From NCBI GenBank assembly GCA_949987705.1, contig OX465281.1, positions 238,597,143-238,661,142 on the forward strand: a stretch of 64,000 bases of DNA, written 5' to 3'. Source of the stretch: Thereva unica (lineage: Eukaryota > Arthropoda > Insecta > Diptera > Therevidae). Below, piece after piece: positions 32,880 to 44,648 of this stretch. How positions within the stretch are numbered: position 1 is the stretch's first letter; every line of letters starts with the position of its first letter. Made by a program: the position numbers and the translations under genes. The notes beneath the pieces are model-generated. The model ran no database searches. It was not told the origin of the DNA and worked only from the letters and a program-made list of their open reading frames with translations.

Positions 32880-33980
32880 CCAGAATCAATTTTTTTTTTC
32901 AATCTTAGCTTATTAGTCTTAAACACTCCTTTGCATTTCTTCAATTAAATGTAATCATATTCAAACTAATTGTTTTTGTTTGTAATTGTAATTTAATTTG
33001 TTTAAGCTTTAACTCCTGCAACCTCTAGTTTCTCTTTACTACTTGTATACATATAGGGAAATATTTTCTCATACTCAGAAAATGAATACATGTTTCTAAG
33101 CAGGTACACATGCAAGGTATTATGTAGCTTATGGTGGCCATTGGCCTTTATCAATTATAATTTATGCCAGCAGATGCGATTTCTCAATAAATTCCTGTAT
33201 ATATGTACACCAATAAGGTGCAGCAAGTTATATAGAAATACATAATAATGCAGGATTTACTCTGCTATCTCTCATCCTAATAGCTTGATATGCACAATTG
33301 AACCTGCATAAGCTCCATTCAGAATGGTAATAGGAATGTCCTATTCAGAAGCAACAACAACCAGTTATTAATCGCATATGGGCTCTTCAAAGGAATGCTG
33401 TTATGTGATTCCATCATCCACGTCTTGGTGGAATGATCGCATTGGCTTCTCAGCCTTGATTATTTCTTTGGCAGTGTTGTCCTGTACTTTTCAATATAGG
33501 TTTGTGTATGAGTATGCACTCATATCACAGATTTATATTGTTCTTAAATCTTGTTGCAGTTATCACTAATTTTGATTTTATTCAAATTATTTAGAATAGA
33601 AAACTCGTGACTATATGCCACAATTTTTAGAATTTTTTAATTCTATAAAGCTTTTTACACATCAAGCAGCTTATTCTTTTGGTGCATATTTGGATTTGTA
33701 CTTAAACAATATTTCTGCCCAGGCTAGGCTTTCCCTCACACTAATAATCTTCAATATATCATATAGTCAAAGAGCCAGTGAACGGCAGATAGTAAATATT
33801 TCAACAAACCTCAAATTTTGCCCAGTTCGTAATACACAAGCCAATCATACATAGATAAGGTCATACAGTTCAAGCCAATCAGTGAACGACTATGGTCAAT
33901 ACGACTCCGAACGAAATTCTTCACCCTTTCAATCATAAACGTACATGCGGATACCGAGGGGAAAAGGGATACGACAAAGA
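32880..33980. other. no feature recognised
   Basis: AT-rich. Two small open frames (33378-33569 and 33615-33854) have no recognisable domain and I do not call them genes. Confidence 0.4.
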
Positions 33981-33989
33981 ACATTTTCT

Positions 33990-34405
33990 ATTAAAAGCTT
34001 GAACACGCATATGACACGGCCCCTCCCAATGACATCAAGATGGTGATAGGAGACTTAAACGCAAAAATTGGAAGAGATAACTGGCACAAGGAAAGTTTCC
34101 ATGAAACATCAAACGATCACAGACAACGTGTTATCGATTTTGTGATGAGCAGTTCAACATATTTCCCAAGAAGATACTGCAATCAAATAGACGATATCCT
34201 CATAGACAGAGGGGCAGCTTCCAGTATCCTCCAAGTAAGATCCTGCAGAAGTGCGTATTGTGTATCGGACCACTTCCTAGTTAAACCTAGATTCAGATTT
34301 CGGTTGTCACTCAAAAAAAAGAAACAACACACTAAAGAAATTCGACGTTGATCGCCTCCAAGAACGGACCGTATTGGAGAGATAGCAGGCAACTCTAGTA
34401 GAAAG
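33990..34405 (+). pseudogene. non-LTR endonuclease C-terminal fragment
   Basis: Encodes DIKMVIGDLNAKIGRDN, then SSTYFPRR, NQIDDILIDRGAASSI and YCVSDHFLVKPRFRFRLS, i.e. the GDLNAK, NQIDHV and SDH motifs of a non-LTR endonuclease, followed in a shifted frame by FDVDRLQERTVLE. A segment between SSTYFPRR and NQID, which normally carries the tryptophan-rich strand, has been lost. No RT follows. Confidence 0.8.
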
Positions 34406-34414
34406 CATAGGTCG

Positions 34415-35978
34415 CATATATGTATGAAATCGCAATTTTATTACACAGAGTGTTGCGTGTAGCGTGTTGAGTAGTGTATCACCTCCGCTCAACAAACTGA
34501 CAGTGTGTTGCAGTGACACGTTGACTCGTGTATCATCCCACTTACTCACACGATTTCCGATACGACTTTTTGACAGCTGTGTGGTTGTTGTTGTTTTTTA
34601 TTCCTTTGGGAAAAAGAAAAGAAAGAGAAAAGACAAAACAATAAAAAACAACAACAATAAGCTAAAGCGTTTTGACGTAGAGTTGGTTTGAAAAATTGGC
34701 CCGTGTGAAAGCCCATGCGACTTTTCGTCGAGTTTCAAAAAGGGAATGGACGATAACAGCCGATTTCTGTTGGTTGGCCGTCGGCTCGTGTGAAACAGCC
34801 CTTGGCGGGTGAATTTTGCGAAGTTTCCTTGCAATTCAAAAATTAGTGAGGTTATGGGTGAATATTTGATCTTGCGCACTTCGCATATTTCCCTTGTGAG
34901 CTCCAACTGAATTTCATGGCGGGTGAAGTTTGCATACAATTCAAAAATAAGTGAGGTTATGAGAAATTAGTTTTATGCGATGTTTGCATATTTTCTAGAA
35001 ATAAGTGAGGTTATGCGATGGATGATGATGATCTCACACATTCAAAATAAAAAAATGTGTTTGTGTGAGGTTGTTTACAAACAAAGAAATAATTTTTTTG
35101 TAAACCAGGGCTCCAATGGCAAACACTTATGATATGTATGAATTATTAAATGAAATCACACATTGAAGATAGTTTTAGTTTTTGGTAACATTATAGATAA
35201 TGTTACCTCAATTAACTATATGTAAATAAACATTAGTTTTACTATCATTAAAAGTAGCAGCAGTAACAGATATCTGAAAAAGGTAGATACTTGCACTTTC
35301 ACCACTTTATTTATAAGTGGTGACCGTGGCAGATTTAAAATTCGAAACCTTTACGCGGAGGAGCGGGAGATGGATAGATTGGCATGGCATGCAAGCGGAT
35401 TAGTCACAATCACGCTTTACCACAAGAAAAAAAATGGTGTGATTATTCAATTATTATGCACTAATGACCTGAAAAAAGCCTAACATAAAAGGATGGCATA
35501 TCTACATCCCCGCATAAATCTCTGAACATTATGCCATAAACAACCACTATTTTAAACTGAATCCGCACATTTTAAAACTGCACAAAAGAGCTCTTTTTTC
35601 AATTTCACTAGAAATAAATTGTATATAAAACCCTTTTCCCCAAAATTCTGGGGATCTAAAAGGAATTTTCCATATCCAAAAATTAATTTTGACGTTTGCA
35701 TAATATTTTAAAATAAACAGTTTTTGTATACATATTCCATTAAGTTTGTGTGGGTAAGTGGGATGATACACGAGTCAACGTGTCTATGCAACACACTGTC
35801 AGTTTGTTGAGCGGAGGTGTATGACCGGTTCTACACATTCAACTTTGCATTCCACTTTTTGACGTTCAACTTTTTTTTCTCTTTCACTCCAATGCAAAGT
35901 GTGAAACAGACTAGAGTTGAAAGGAAAATGGCAATGGCAACACTCTGTGTAATAACAATGCGATTTCATATGTGTGGG
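34415..35978. mobile_element. inverted-repeat element, about 1.5 kb
   Basis: The best-matched arms are 34482-34551 and 35748-35817 (70 bp, about three mismatches), containing ACGTTGACTCGTGTATCATC and its complement. Outside them, 34417-34455 and 35937-35975 are also inverted copies (ACACTCTGTGTAATAA). The right arm carries an extra 120 bp. The interior has no transposase. A further copy of the GTGTATCATCCC motif lies at 36165. Confidence 0.7.
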
Positions 35979-36532
35979 TGTGCATTCCAAATTATTTTCA
36001 CCCAGAATCGCTTGACAGTCACGCATACATAAACATTTTTCATGCAACTGGAGGAAAAATAGAAATCGTTTCTAGTTTCAGTCAACACCGCACACTTCAC
36101 CCTGACCCTTCCCTTGGCCTACGAACTGCGCAGAAAAAGCTCGTGTTGCTCAACATGTTGACCCGTGTATCATCCCCCTAAAGCTCTTAATTTTGGTATG
36201 GCGAACCGTTTATACGTAAAATGAGTTTATCCCTAAATCCCAAATAAATTAAGGTGTAGTATAAATCGGCATACTGTATTAGAGGTAAATCGACAAGATT
36301 TTTCTAGAGAATTTGTTTTTCTGAACGTTAGTAAAGAAACATTTCCTTCAAACTTCGTTCGCTAAACTAAAGCGGGTGTTCGAATTCGTATTGAGCGTGT
36401 TGAAGCTGATAAACTGGGAATCGAATGACTTCATTTGGAAATTTCAAAGCTTTCAGGAGATATTAGCAAAACTAATCAATGTAAAGTCCTTGTCAGACTT
36501 GATCAAAAAGAACAAATGTTTCGGTAATTACT

Positions 36533-38164
36533 GACTACTTCTCAAGTTCCCTTGTTGTGGAAAAAAGCCATAGTGATCCCCTTACCGAAAAAATCGTCCC
36601 CTGCTGATCTCTCAGATTTCCGTCCCATTAGCATTCTTCCTTTCCTTGCTAAAGCCTTCGAGAAAACTGTTTTCATTCAAGTCCAGCGCTACCTTGAATC
36701 TAATAGCCTTATTTCTGAATATCAATCTGGTTTCCGTAAAAATCATAGTTGCGAAACAGCTATACTAAAGGTAACTACTGACATTCGCTCTGCGCTTGAT
36801 AAAGGTGATGTTGCAGTATTAGTGCTTCTTGATTTTTCGAAAGCCTTCGACTCGGTGGTGCACACGATCCTGCTTTCCAAACTAAGTCAGCGCTATCGCT
36901 TCTCTTCTTCTGCTACACGGCTTTTCTCCTCTTTGCTATCTAATCGTTTTCAATGTGTTCGTCATAATAATGTTGTATCATCTCTCCTACAGGTGCCTTC
37001 TGGTGTTCCACAAGGTTCAATTCTTGGTCCTCTACTATTTTCATTATATATTAATGATCTCCCCTCTACTATTGGCCACTGCTCCTTTCATCTATATGCT
37101 GATGATCTCCAATTGTATACTTCTTGCCCTCCTTCACAGATTGATTCTTGTATTTCTGACTTGAATAGCACTCTATCTCGAATAAATGAGTGGAGTGCTC
37201 TCAATTTCCTTAAATTAAACCCTAAAAAATCACAAGTACTTGTGTTAAGTCGTAGCTCTATGCTCCCCGTCAGAATGCCACTCATTTGTCTGGATAACAT
37301 ACCTCTTCCTATTGTTGATCGGGTCCATAATCTTGGTATTGCTATTAATGCCAAACTAACCTGCTGTGACCAAGTTTCACTAATGCTCTCCAAAATCTAT
37401 GGGACTTTACGTAAGCTCTGGCTTTATGGTAGTCTCCTATCACCCACAATTCGTTCAATGCTTGTAAAATCTCTCATTCTCCCGCACTTCCTCTATGGCT
37501 CACTTGTTTACATTGTGTATGATTCATCCTGTCGTCAACGACTTAATGTTGCATTCAATGACTGCTTACGCTTTATCTTCCACTTGAGAAGATCGGATCA
37601 TGTATCTTCGGTTCGGAATTCACTAATAGGCTGTAACCTCTTTTGCTTTTTCGATATTATGACACTAGCTCTTCTACATAAAGTCTTCTACGCTAAAAGC
37701 CCTTCTTACCTATCCGACTTCCTTACCCCCTTGCAAACCTCGAGATCACTTAAATTTCTTATACCAGCCCATCGGTCTCGAATTGGTAGTCGTTCCTTTT
37801 TTGTGCACGCGATTAGACTCTGGAATGATCTTCCCTCCTCTTTACAAAGAATTAGCACAGTCACCACTTTCAGGAAAAAAGTTTTTCTTCTCCTATCCAC
37901 CTCTTCTCTATAGCTTTCCCTTCTTTCTTCTACTTTCTAATATCCAAAGTTCCCCTCTTTCTATCTACTATTGAACAACCTTGATATTCCTCTTAACTCT
38001 AGCTGTTCTCTATTCTGTTAGGTATTAAGCTTAGACTAGGTATTTTTCTTTCCATGTTAGAATTCAAACCATATTGATATTGTACTCTAAAAGATGTAAG
38101 TCTTGTGTACTTCCTTATGTATAAAATAAATTGAATTGAATTAAATTGAATTGAATTGAATTAA
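36533..38164 (+). mobile_element. 5'-truncated Jockey/CR1-type retrotransposon
   Basis: The element runs from a truncated 5' end within the RT gene to a 3' tail of GAATT/AAATT units (about 38128-38164). AATTACT at 36526-36532 and 38165-38171 may be its target duplication. It carries the long open RT frame described separately. Confidence 0.7.
36537..37913 (+). CDS. Jockey/CR1-type reverse transcriptase, open but 5' truncated
   Basis: About 455 codons remain open to the TAG at 37911-37913. The order is LWKKAIVIPLPKKSSPADLS and DFRPISILPFLAKAFEK (fingers), SEYQSGFRKNHSCETAILKV, LLDFSKAFDSV (first catalytic Asp), SGVPQGSILGPLLFSLYIND, FHLYADDLQLY (catalytic YADD), FLKLNPKKSQVLV, and the C-terminal SRSFFVHAIRLWNDLPSSLQ. 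The usual N-terminal endonuclease is missing because the copy is truncated at about 36533, so there is no genuine start codon; the frame enters from upstream. The lack of stops over this length suggests a fairly recent insertion. A relative at 62.7 kb shares SRSFFVHTVRLWNSLP. Confidence 0.9.
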   Translation, partial: TSQVPLLWKKAIVIPLPKKSSPADLSDFRPISILPFLAKAFEKTVFIQVQRYLESNSLISEYQSGFRKNHSCETAILKVTTDIRSALDKGDVAVLVLLDFSKAFDSVVHTILLSKLSQRYRFSSSATRLFSSLLSNRFQCVRHNNVVSSLLQVPSGVPQGSILGPLLFSLYINDLPSTIGHCSFHLYADDLQLYTSCPPSQIDSCISDLNSTLSRINEWSALNFLKLNPKKSQVLVLSRSSMLPVRMPLICLDNIPLPIVDRVHNLGIAINAKLTCCDQVSLMLSKIYGTLRKLWLYGSLLSPTIRSMLVKSLILPHFLYGSLVYIVYDSSCRQRLNVAFNDCLRFIFHLRRSDHVSSVRNSLIGCNLFCFFDIMTLALLHKVFYAKSPSYLSDFLTPLQTSRSLKFLIPAHRSRIGSRSFFVHAIRLWNDLPSSLQRISTVTTFRKKVFLLLSTSSL

Positions 38165-38169
38165 AATTA

Positions 38170-38790
38170 CTAGAAAATCCGGGATGAGCCGCAATTTCCT
38201 GAAACTGTAGGATGTAGAAAACAATTCCCCGTCAAAAAGGTGCTGATCCAAGGTTTGAAAAATTGGTGATGTTTGTAAAAGATAACGTAACTTTTGCACG
38301 AATTTTAAAGAGTGGCGGACTTCGACAAGTGATGTTTTGTTGGAAAGTTATCGCTGTGCAGAATCCAAAAAAGATCACTTTAGAGCGGGTCTCATTCCAT
38401 TGAGTTTGTTAGATATTAGATTATTAATTTAAGGTCTTTCTTGAGGTTTTTTTATTTAAACAAATAAAGGCCCGACCGAATGGTATGAAATTTTGTTTCA
38501 GAGCATATTTTCGTTAATATTCTTCTTTCGACACCTCAAAGAAGTCGATATAGTTTTTGGTTTGCGCAGTATCGTATCACGAACGTAGTTTAAATAAAAA
38601 AAAACATTCGACCGAATTTTATGAAAATCTTTTCAGATTATAGTTCCGTTAATACGCTTCGAGCGACACAAACACACACCCACGCATACTTCTCCTCAAA
38701 TTTATGCTAATTATGAAGATGAAGCAAAAAATGAAAAGGAAAACTTTTTAAAGGACAATTTCGTCAATTTATTAAAATTATGAATATCTC
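38170..38790. other. non-coding with diverged direct repeats
   Basis: The phrase CGACCGAAT...TATGAAA occurs near 38473 and 38609, followed in both by TTTTCAGA/TTTCAGA and CGTTAATA, so a roughly 135-bp unit is present twice in degraded form. No gene. Confidence 0.4.
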
Positions 38791-38796
38791 GGTAGG

Positions 38797-39232
38797 TGCC
38801 TCGGTAGCCTAGGGAGTAAGGCGTCTACCTACCATCAAAGAAGTCCCTTGTTCGAATCCCGGTACTTAGACTTTTCCACTTTCCCACCTACATAACTTTC
38901 CCTCTTTCTTCTTCCCTCTTTACATTCCCGATTCCTCTTGTCATAGTCTTCCTTAGCCCTTCCCCGCTCCACCAAGGCGTATGTCATCGTTTGGTTGATG
39001 AGATTCAACTCGTTTCAGGAGGCATAACACTCAAGCAAGTTGTTTCTCGATGGCCCGATGTCAGAGTCGCGATAGTAATGGTTGGGAATAGGTGAACTAA
39101 ACAAATATCGCGGCTAGGTTGTGGCAGTCCCTTCCTTCTCGACTAGAGCTGCTGTTCGACATTGCACTCTATATGAAGAAAATAGATGGTCGACAGTATA
39201 AAGACTTTTCCTGAGCCTCTAGTCTTCCACAA
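38797..39232 (+). mobile_element. tRNA-derived SINE, copy 1
   Basis: It starts GCCTCGGTAGCCTAGGGAGT, has a pol III A-box-like TAGCCTAGGGAG and a B-box TGTTCGAATCC (38849-38859), then a body of about 370 bp that ends CCTCTAGTCTTCCAC. The whole length aligns with copy 2 at 45572-46024, with about one difference per ten bases or fewer by eye. The tRNA-like head plus a conserved unrelated body is the usual SINE architecture, mobilised by a partner non-LTR element. Confidence 0.88.
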
Positions 39233-39239
39233 ATAATTT

Positions 39240-41400
39240 GCTTAAAATGCTATTGGGATAATAGCAAATGAGGAACCCCGCCCAAAAATGTTTTCAGGCA
39301 AAAAGGAAAATATACCTGTCCGCTTAAATTCAACAAAGAAAATTTTCACAAATTTTCAGCGAAATCTGTGAACCGGTAATGGTCAGGTGATTTGAAATGA
39401 AATCACCCCACTTTAATCCCTCGTGAGACATAGGGCGGAAACAGTTGCCCTCAAGCGGGCTCTGTTTGGCGCGACAGCTCTAAGCTCTGACAAGAATCTC
39501 CTAGTTGTTGCGGCCTCTGCTAATAGGGTTCTGCTCCACGTTGCTCTAGGTGGAAAGCAAAGGGTAATTTCGACACGAGGGACTTGAGCCCTGGTCTGTG
39601 TGATGTACGTCGGCCTAATTAATCCCCTCATGCATTGCAAAAAGACGTAAATCTGTCCAGACCATAATTGAGTTATATCCACTATATTTTGACCCTTCGT
39701 AAAAATAAACCTATTCTAAACTACCAGTAGAATGAAAATCCATCATAACGTAAATGGAACTAAATAGACATTTTTATACTTTGCTACATTTATAACCTAC
39801 AGAAAACACCAATTATTTCTGTTTAATATTTTTAACAAGATAAGAAAGAAAGCTGCTTTCACCGTGTCGAAATATTTCCATGGAAGAAAAATCAACTCTC
39901 TACAGAATCTGACAGGGCCTTTCTCGCCCTGATAAGGGTTCATGACTATTATACAATACAATAAGACGAGACCTGGAAATGGTCGACTCATATTGTGGCT
40001 AAAATATAGTTGTCAGTTGAATTATCGCCTATGTTTTTTTTTATGAAATATGCATAGGTGTTAAGCGAATTATTTTCATAAATCAAAATGAAGCACGTGT
40101 GATAGAAATTGGCTAACAAGAATGATTAATGGGGGTCATTTACAGCACAAGGAGCCAAAAATAGAGCGATTCTTGCTGTTCGCAAAAATTTAATAGAAGA
40201 GTCCCCCCTCGATTCGAGATGATTTATCACTTTTCTTCTGTTCAGACTTTATAAAACATTAAAATACCATATTATCCTTTACACTTATATACATATGTAT
40301 TATTATGATAACTGACTTAAAATTTATATTAAACTTTCAACCCGTTGCTCCAGATTTTTCGCAATATTTAAGTTGGCAGCGAGGAGGAAATTAAAATGTA
40401 ACAAATGTTGCATTAATTAATTACACAATAATAATACAGAATGGAGCAGAAGGGGGCAGACAATTGTCTGCGAAATGTGCAACTTCTATTAAACTTTTGT
40501 AATTATCCTCAAGATGCTTCTCAGGCGAAAGCATAAACGGTCTTCGACTTAATTTTGTATAAGATAAAGAGCGAGAAATAAAAAAAGGATTATTTAAGGA
40601 TATGAACAAACAAAACGAAAAAGAAAACATAAAATTCACCAACTGTATTAAATCTTTCGTATTTTTCATTATTAAAGAAATAAAAAAAAAAAAACATGAG
40701 TCCTTTTTCCATCCTCCGCTGAACAAATTAGGAGCATTAGAGGCAGTTCTTTTTTTAAAATTCTTCAAGAATAAATTTCAAAAGGGGTCAAGAATCAGAG
40801 GAGCTTATTTGGCAAAAGATTTCAAGAGCAATAAACACTTTTATTAACAGAATTTTCCAGCGAGGTTCTTCTCAAAGGATTAAAGACACAAAAAGCAAGA
40901 AATAATGAAGAAAACACAATTTCCCTTTAGATTTAATCTCAAGAAAACAATTCTTTTCTGTCTCAGTTCATTTTAGATAAATTACATCAAAAATAATATT
41001 TTTAAAATAAATTTACTTGTGAAAGAATTCTTCCATGAAGGAGATGGTTGCCTTTACCATTCTAGTGGTAGTACTATCCCAAAAAAATGCATTTTTACTA
41101 AGATTTATTTGAGCATTAAGAAAATACTAAAGAAGACTTCAATTACTCCATTTTTAAATGAACTCATGCAGAAAGTATTACGTACTTAGTTCCTTTTTTA
41201 AAAGGAAATTTAGTAGCTCCGAGAATATTTTATTTGTTTCTTCTTATATAAGTAAACAGAAATTAAATTTTCGGGAATGTATTTTTTATATTAAAGTCTC
41301 AGGTGCTCAGGTGCGACTACTCATACTACCAGTCCGTTATGTCGCTCCCGTCAAGATGTAATGTCTATGCCTTGGTCGAAGGACACTATGTACAAGTTGC
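39240..41400. other. no gene recognised
   Basis: AT-rich, with A/T runs near 40560-40700 and no coding motif that I can support on either strand. Confidence 0.4.
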
Positions 41401-41419
41401 TTTCACGAAAGCAAAATAA

Positions 41420-41550
41420 ATTACATGGTGGCCTCGTCTACAAGAACACTTAACATTGGTCCCACAATCAAGGTAGAGGAGCACGAGTTTGAAGTGGTAA
41501 AATCATTTACCTACCTTGGGTCAATAGTAGCAGCCGACAATATCATGGAA
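41420..41550 (+). pseudogene. RTE-type RT scrap
   Basis: Encodes GPTIKVEEHEFEVVKSFTYL followed by GSIVAADN, the thumb region of an RTE-type RT, related to the minus-strand scrap at 29865-30000. It ends abruptly before the errantivirus-type remnant. Confidence 0.72.
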
Positions 41551-41599
41551 CCAGAAATACGCGAGTTACATGTTCTACATGCAACATCGGAAACCAACC

Positions 41600-41894
41600 A
41601 GACGTGCTGACCAAATCAATTAATAACATCTTTCTTGAATTTCCCAATTTTTAAATTTCCAATTAATTTGCCGAATAAGCAATCCCATAGCCCAATTGTA
41701 ATTAATTCAGCGTAAGCAATTTTGATCGATTTTTAAAGTATCATTTTTTAATGTAAAATAAAGAAAGCACAGTTCTGATTCAAACTCAAAAGAATAAATT
41801 CGATTTTAATAATTGTGAAAATATCAATAAAGAAAATTTGTAACGTTTTAAATTTAGTATTTTTTTTATCTCGTCGTGTCTCGAGTTTTATTAC
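41600..41894 (+). repeat. partial 5' LTR of errantivirus-type element
   Basis: The sequence immediately 5' of the primer-binding site ends GAGTTTTATTAC and should be the end of the 5' LTR. The left boundary is unclear because the surviving 3' LTR piece (44371 onward) covers a different part of the LTR and the two cannot be aligned. Confidence 0.45.
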
Positions 41895-41912
41895 TGGCGC
41901 AGTCGGTAGGAT
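41895..41912 (+). other. primer-binding site, errantivirus type
   Basis: TGGCGCAGTCGGTAGGAT is the well-known primer-binding site of 17.6/297/ZAM-type insect errantiviruses, complementary to a serine tRNA 3' end. Confidence 0.88.
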
Positions 41913-42104
41913 CCGAAAGGATCCAGTAGTGACGTTATTGCTTAAATCGTGATATTGCTAGTGCCGACGGTTTATCGGTTTTCATAGTAGTTCGCGGATT
42001 CTAAGTACAATTCTAAACTTCTAATAAGTGCAAGAAAATCTGTGTGAAACCGCCGACAGAATATTGGCGCTGCAAGATTACACCGAAGGAACTGAATTAA
42101 TCAT

Positions 42105-42235
42105 CGAGGGAATATCGATACGAAGTGGAAACCCATCTCATCGAGGGAACATCGAAGTGGAAACCCATCTCATCGAGGGAACATCGATACCAAGAGCAAC
42201 TCCAACTCAACGAGGGAACATCGTCAACAATTATG
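42105..42235 (+). repeat. internal tandem repeat CATCGAGGGAACATCG
   Basis: Four imperfect copies of (A/T)CATCGAGGGAACATCG with linkers such as GTGGAAACCCATCT lie between the leader and the env remnant. Gag and pol of the element are missing at this point, so the repeats mark the deletion region. Confidence 0.8.
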
Positions 42236-42284
42236 ATCGCCCTGATAATTTTAATGTTAACAATGACAACCCACCGACAGAAAC

Positions 42285-44362
42285 TTGAAATACATGACCT
42301 ACGAAACAACCTAGGACTTTTACCTCTAAAACTAGGCAACGCAAGACTAATAGAAGGATATAGTAACTTAATTCATATTGTAAGACTGCAGACTTATGAA
42401 CAGACAATAGCGACAATACAATATGTGTGTTCGATGACTGCTTAAAAAGTTCAGAGCAGAGCAAAGCGGCTCAATTGGGAGCGGCTGTCAAATTGATGTC
42501 AGAGCAGAAAAAATCAGATAATAACAACAAGCTCAAAAAACACCTTTCTGCTAAATTTTGCTTCAAATGCTGCTTTTAGAGGTTAGATACGAATGTCAAT
42601 TTTAGAAGAAGAAATTTATAACAATAAATACAATTGAATAGCATCGAAATGTTATTTTAAAAAAAAATTAATGTGTATTTTTTAATATTTCCAAGTATTT
42701 TCCGAATAAATCATTCATAAATCAATTTTCCGATTTTCCCTGCTTTCAATTTGACAATTGTCAAAAGAAAAAGAAGAAGAAGAATTTGGCTGCTCTGGCT
42801 GCTCCTACAAATTTGGTGGAGCAGAAAAAGTGAGAATTCTCAACAAAGAGCAGGCTCAAAAAACACAGAGCAAGGCAAATGGGAGCAGAAAAGATCTGTC
42901 AAAAGGTCTCAAAGAACGCAAATTGCTGATTTTTTCTGCTCAATCTTGAGCTGGAGCAGTCATCGAACACACCTAATACGGACGAACTACAGAGCACAGT
43001 GACGACAACCAAAGTTAGGATAGATGAATTAAAACTTAAGTTATATGCACTACTCCCTAAGACTAGATCTAGAAGAGGGATAATAAATGGATTAGGTACA
43101 GCAATAAAGTTCATAACGGGTAACATGGATGCTTCCGATGCCGTACGCTTAAATAATCAAATTGAAGCTATAACATCTAATCAATCGAAATTACAAAGCG
43201 AAATTAATCAACAAGTTGTAATTAATAATGGTATGAACGAGAGATTTGAAAACATAACCAATCATATTAATGCACAACAAAACAGAATAAGTGATTATTT
43301 AAAACAAAATCAAAATTCCCTTAATAATCACATAAAGAAAGAACACTTTCTCCTTCAACAATTTCAATATCTGAATCAGGTAAACTGCAACATAGGAATT
43401 TTACATAATCATCTAACAAATCTAGCCGAAGCGATACTATTCGCAAAACTTAACATAATTTCAAAACAAATCCTAAACCCGGACGAGCTTATAGAAATAT
43501 TTAAAATACTTAAAAACGAAATGATAAACATTAAATCAATAGAACACATATATGAATTACTAGGCTTACAGGCATACCTTAACGGCACAAGCCTCATATT
43601 TAACATCCGAATTCCTATCGTGCAAAATAAAACTTATTCATTCTTTCATTTGATCCCGATCCCAATACAAAATTCCGAAAAAATCCTAACCAAACCTAAT
43701 ATCACCCTAAACCATCAAGATATTCAATTTTTCGATGAAAAATGCCCAGAAATAGAAGAGGTATTCTACTGCACAAGGCCGCCCAACCAGAGGAACTCCA
43801 GGAACTCCAAATGCGTTCTTGATATAATTCAGAACATTCCAGCCGAGTGCGAACTAACAGAAGTTGACCAGTTACCCGAAATCTATCAACCGAAACCCAA
43901 TTACATTCTTTTTATTAATGTTACAGAAACAGATATAAACTCTACTTGTCATTTTAGCCCAAAAACCATCATAGGAAACGGTCTTTTACACTTCGAAAAC
44001 TGCGAGGTCCAAATAAACGGGATCTCTTATGGAAGCCATCCAAAAAAACATTGGGACGAAATGACAATCCACCCGATCCTGTTCAACTAAGTCAACTTCA
44101 CCACAACCCAAAGGAACATAGCCCTGCAAAACTACAAACGTACAACATCCAAAATATGAAACAGATCGAGTTCCTCGAAGCCAAGACGGAGTCAAAAACC
44201 TTCATCATCTTTACCCTACTAGCCGTCCAAGTCATCCTGTTGATCAATGTTTTAGCCTACGTCGTCTATAAGCTAAGAAAACGCACCTTTAGCATACCAC
44301 CAGCCGCTCCAGGACCAGAAACTACAAAATTGCAGTTCCTGTACCCGTCGCTCTCCTCTTAG
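42285..44362 (+). pseudogene. env: errantivirus-type envelope remnant, broken
   Basis: A short N-terminal piece (about 42285-42424, LGLLPLKLGNARLIEG) resembles the start of insect errantivirus Env. It is interrupted by a 548-bp TIR element. The larger piece resumes near 42975 and is open to a stop at 44088-44090. It contains a basic RSRR cleavage-like site near residue 23 of the 42999 frame followed by a hydrophobic GIINGLGTAI segment, as in F-type fusion proteins, then a long helical stretch. In a different frame 44195-44270 encodes a membrane helix (IFTLLAVQVILLINVLAYVV) and a short basic tail ending at 44362. The insertion, a stop and a frame change make it non-functional. Gag and pol are absent. 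Confidence 0.82.
42425..42972. mobile_element. TIR element inserted in env
   Basis: Inverted ends GTGTGTTCGATGACTGCT (42425-42442) and its exact complement (42955-42972) bound 548 bp that interrupt the envelope remnant. The interior has repeated AGAGCAGAGCAAA and GGAGCAGAAAA phrases on both sides that are partly complementary (GAGCAG / CTGCTC). No transposase. The flanking eight bases do not match, so the target duplication is lost or the class is not hAT. Confidence 0.8.
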
Positions 44363-44540
44363 GGGGGGAGAGTTATTGAGAACCCTAAAAGGAAGCTCTG
44401 TACCAATTTACAGCCTGTACACAATCACTTCCGCTATTCCGCTTGTTTCGGCTTAATTTAACTGTACTAAAAGCCTTCTATATTTACAAATCACAAAATT
44501 ATTATGTCAAATTCACTTCAAACTGAGCAGCATGAAAAGC
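44361..44540 (+). repeat. polypurine tract and partial 3' LTR
   Basis: AGGGGGGGAG (44361-44370) directly after the env tail is a polypurine tract, and AGTTATTGAG at 44371 is a plausible LTR start (errantivirus LTRs begin AGT). The LTR is cut off before 44540. Direct repeats GCTTGCAGTGGACGACC and GCTTCCAGTGGACGACC then lie at about 44539 and 44643. Confidence 0.6.
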
Positions 44541-44648
44541 TTGCAGTGGACGACCTCTCTAGCGTGTATCCGCATATCTCAAAGCCGCTTGTAGCCGCCT
44601 GTAGCCGCTCATATAGCCGAAGCGCGTAGCCGCTCGAATACGCTTCCA

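Noticed and set aside
42417..42980. 8-bp target duplication around the TIR element in env
   Set aside because: The flanks TACAATAT and CTAATACG do not match, so an hAT assignment is not supported.
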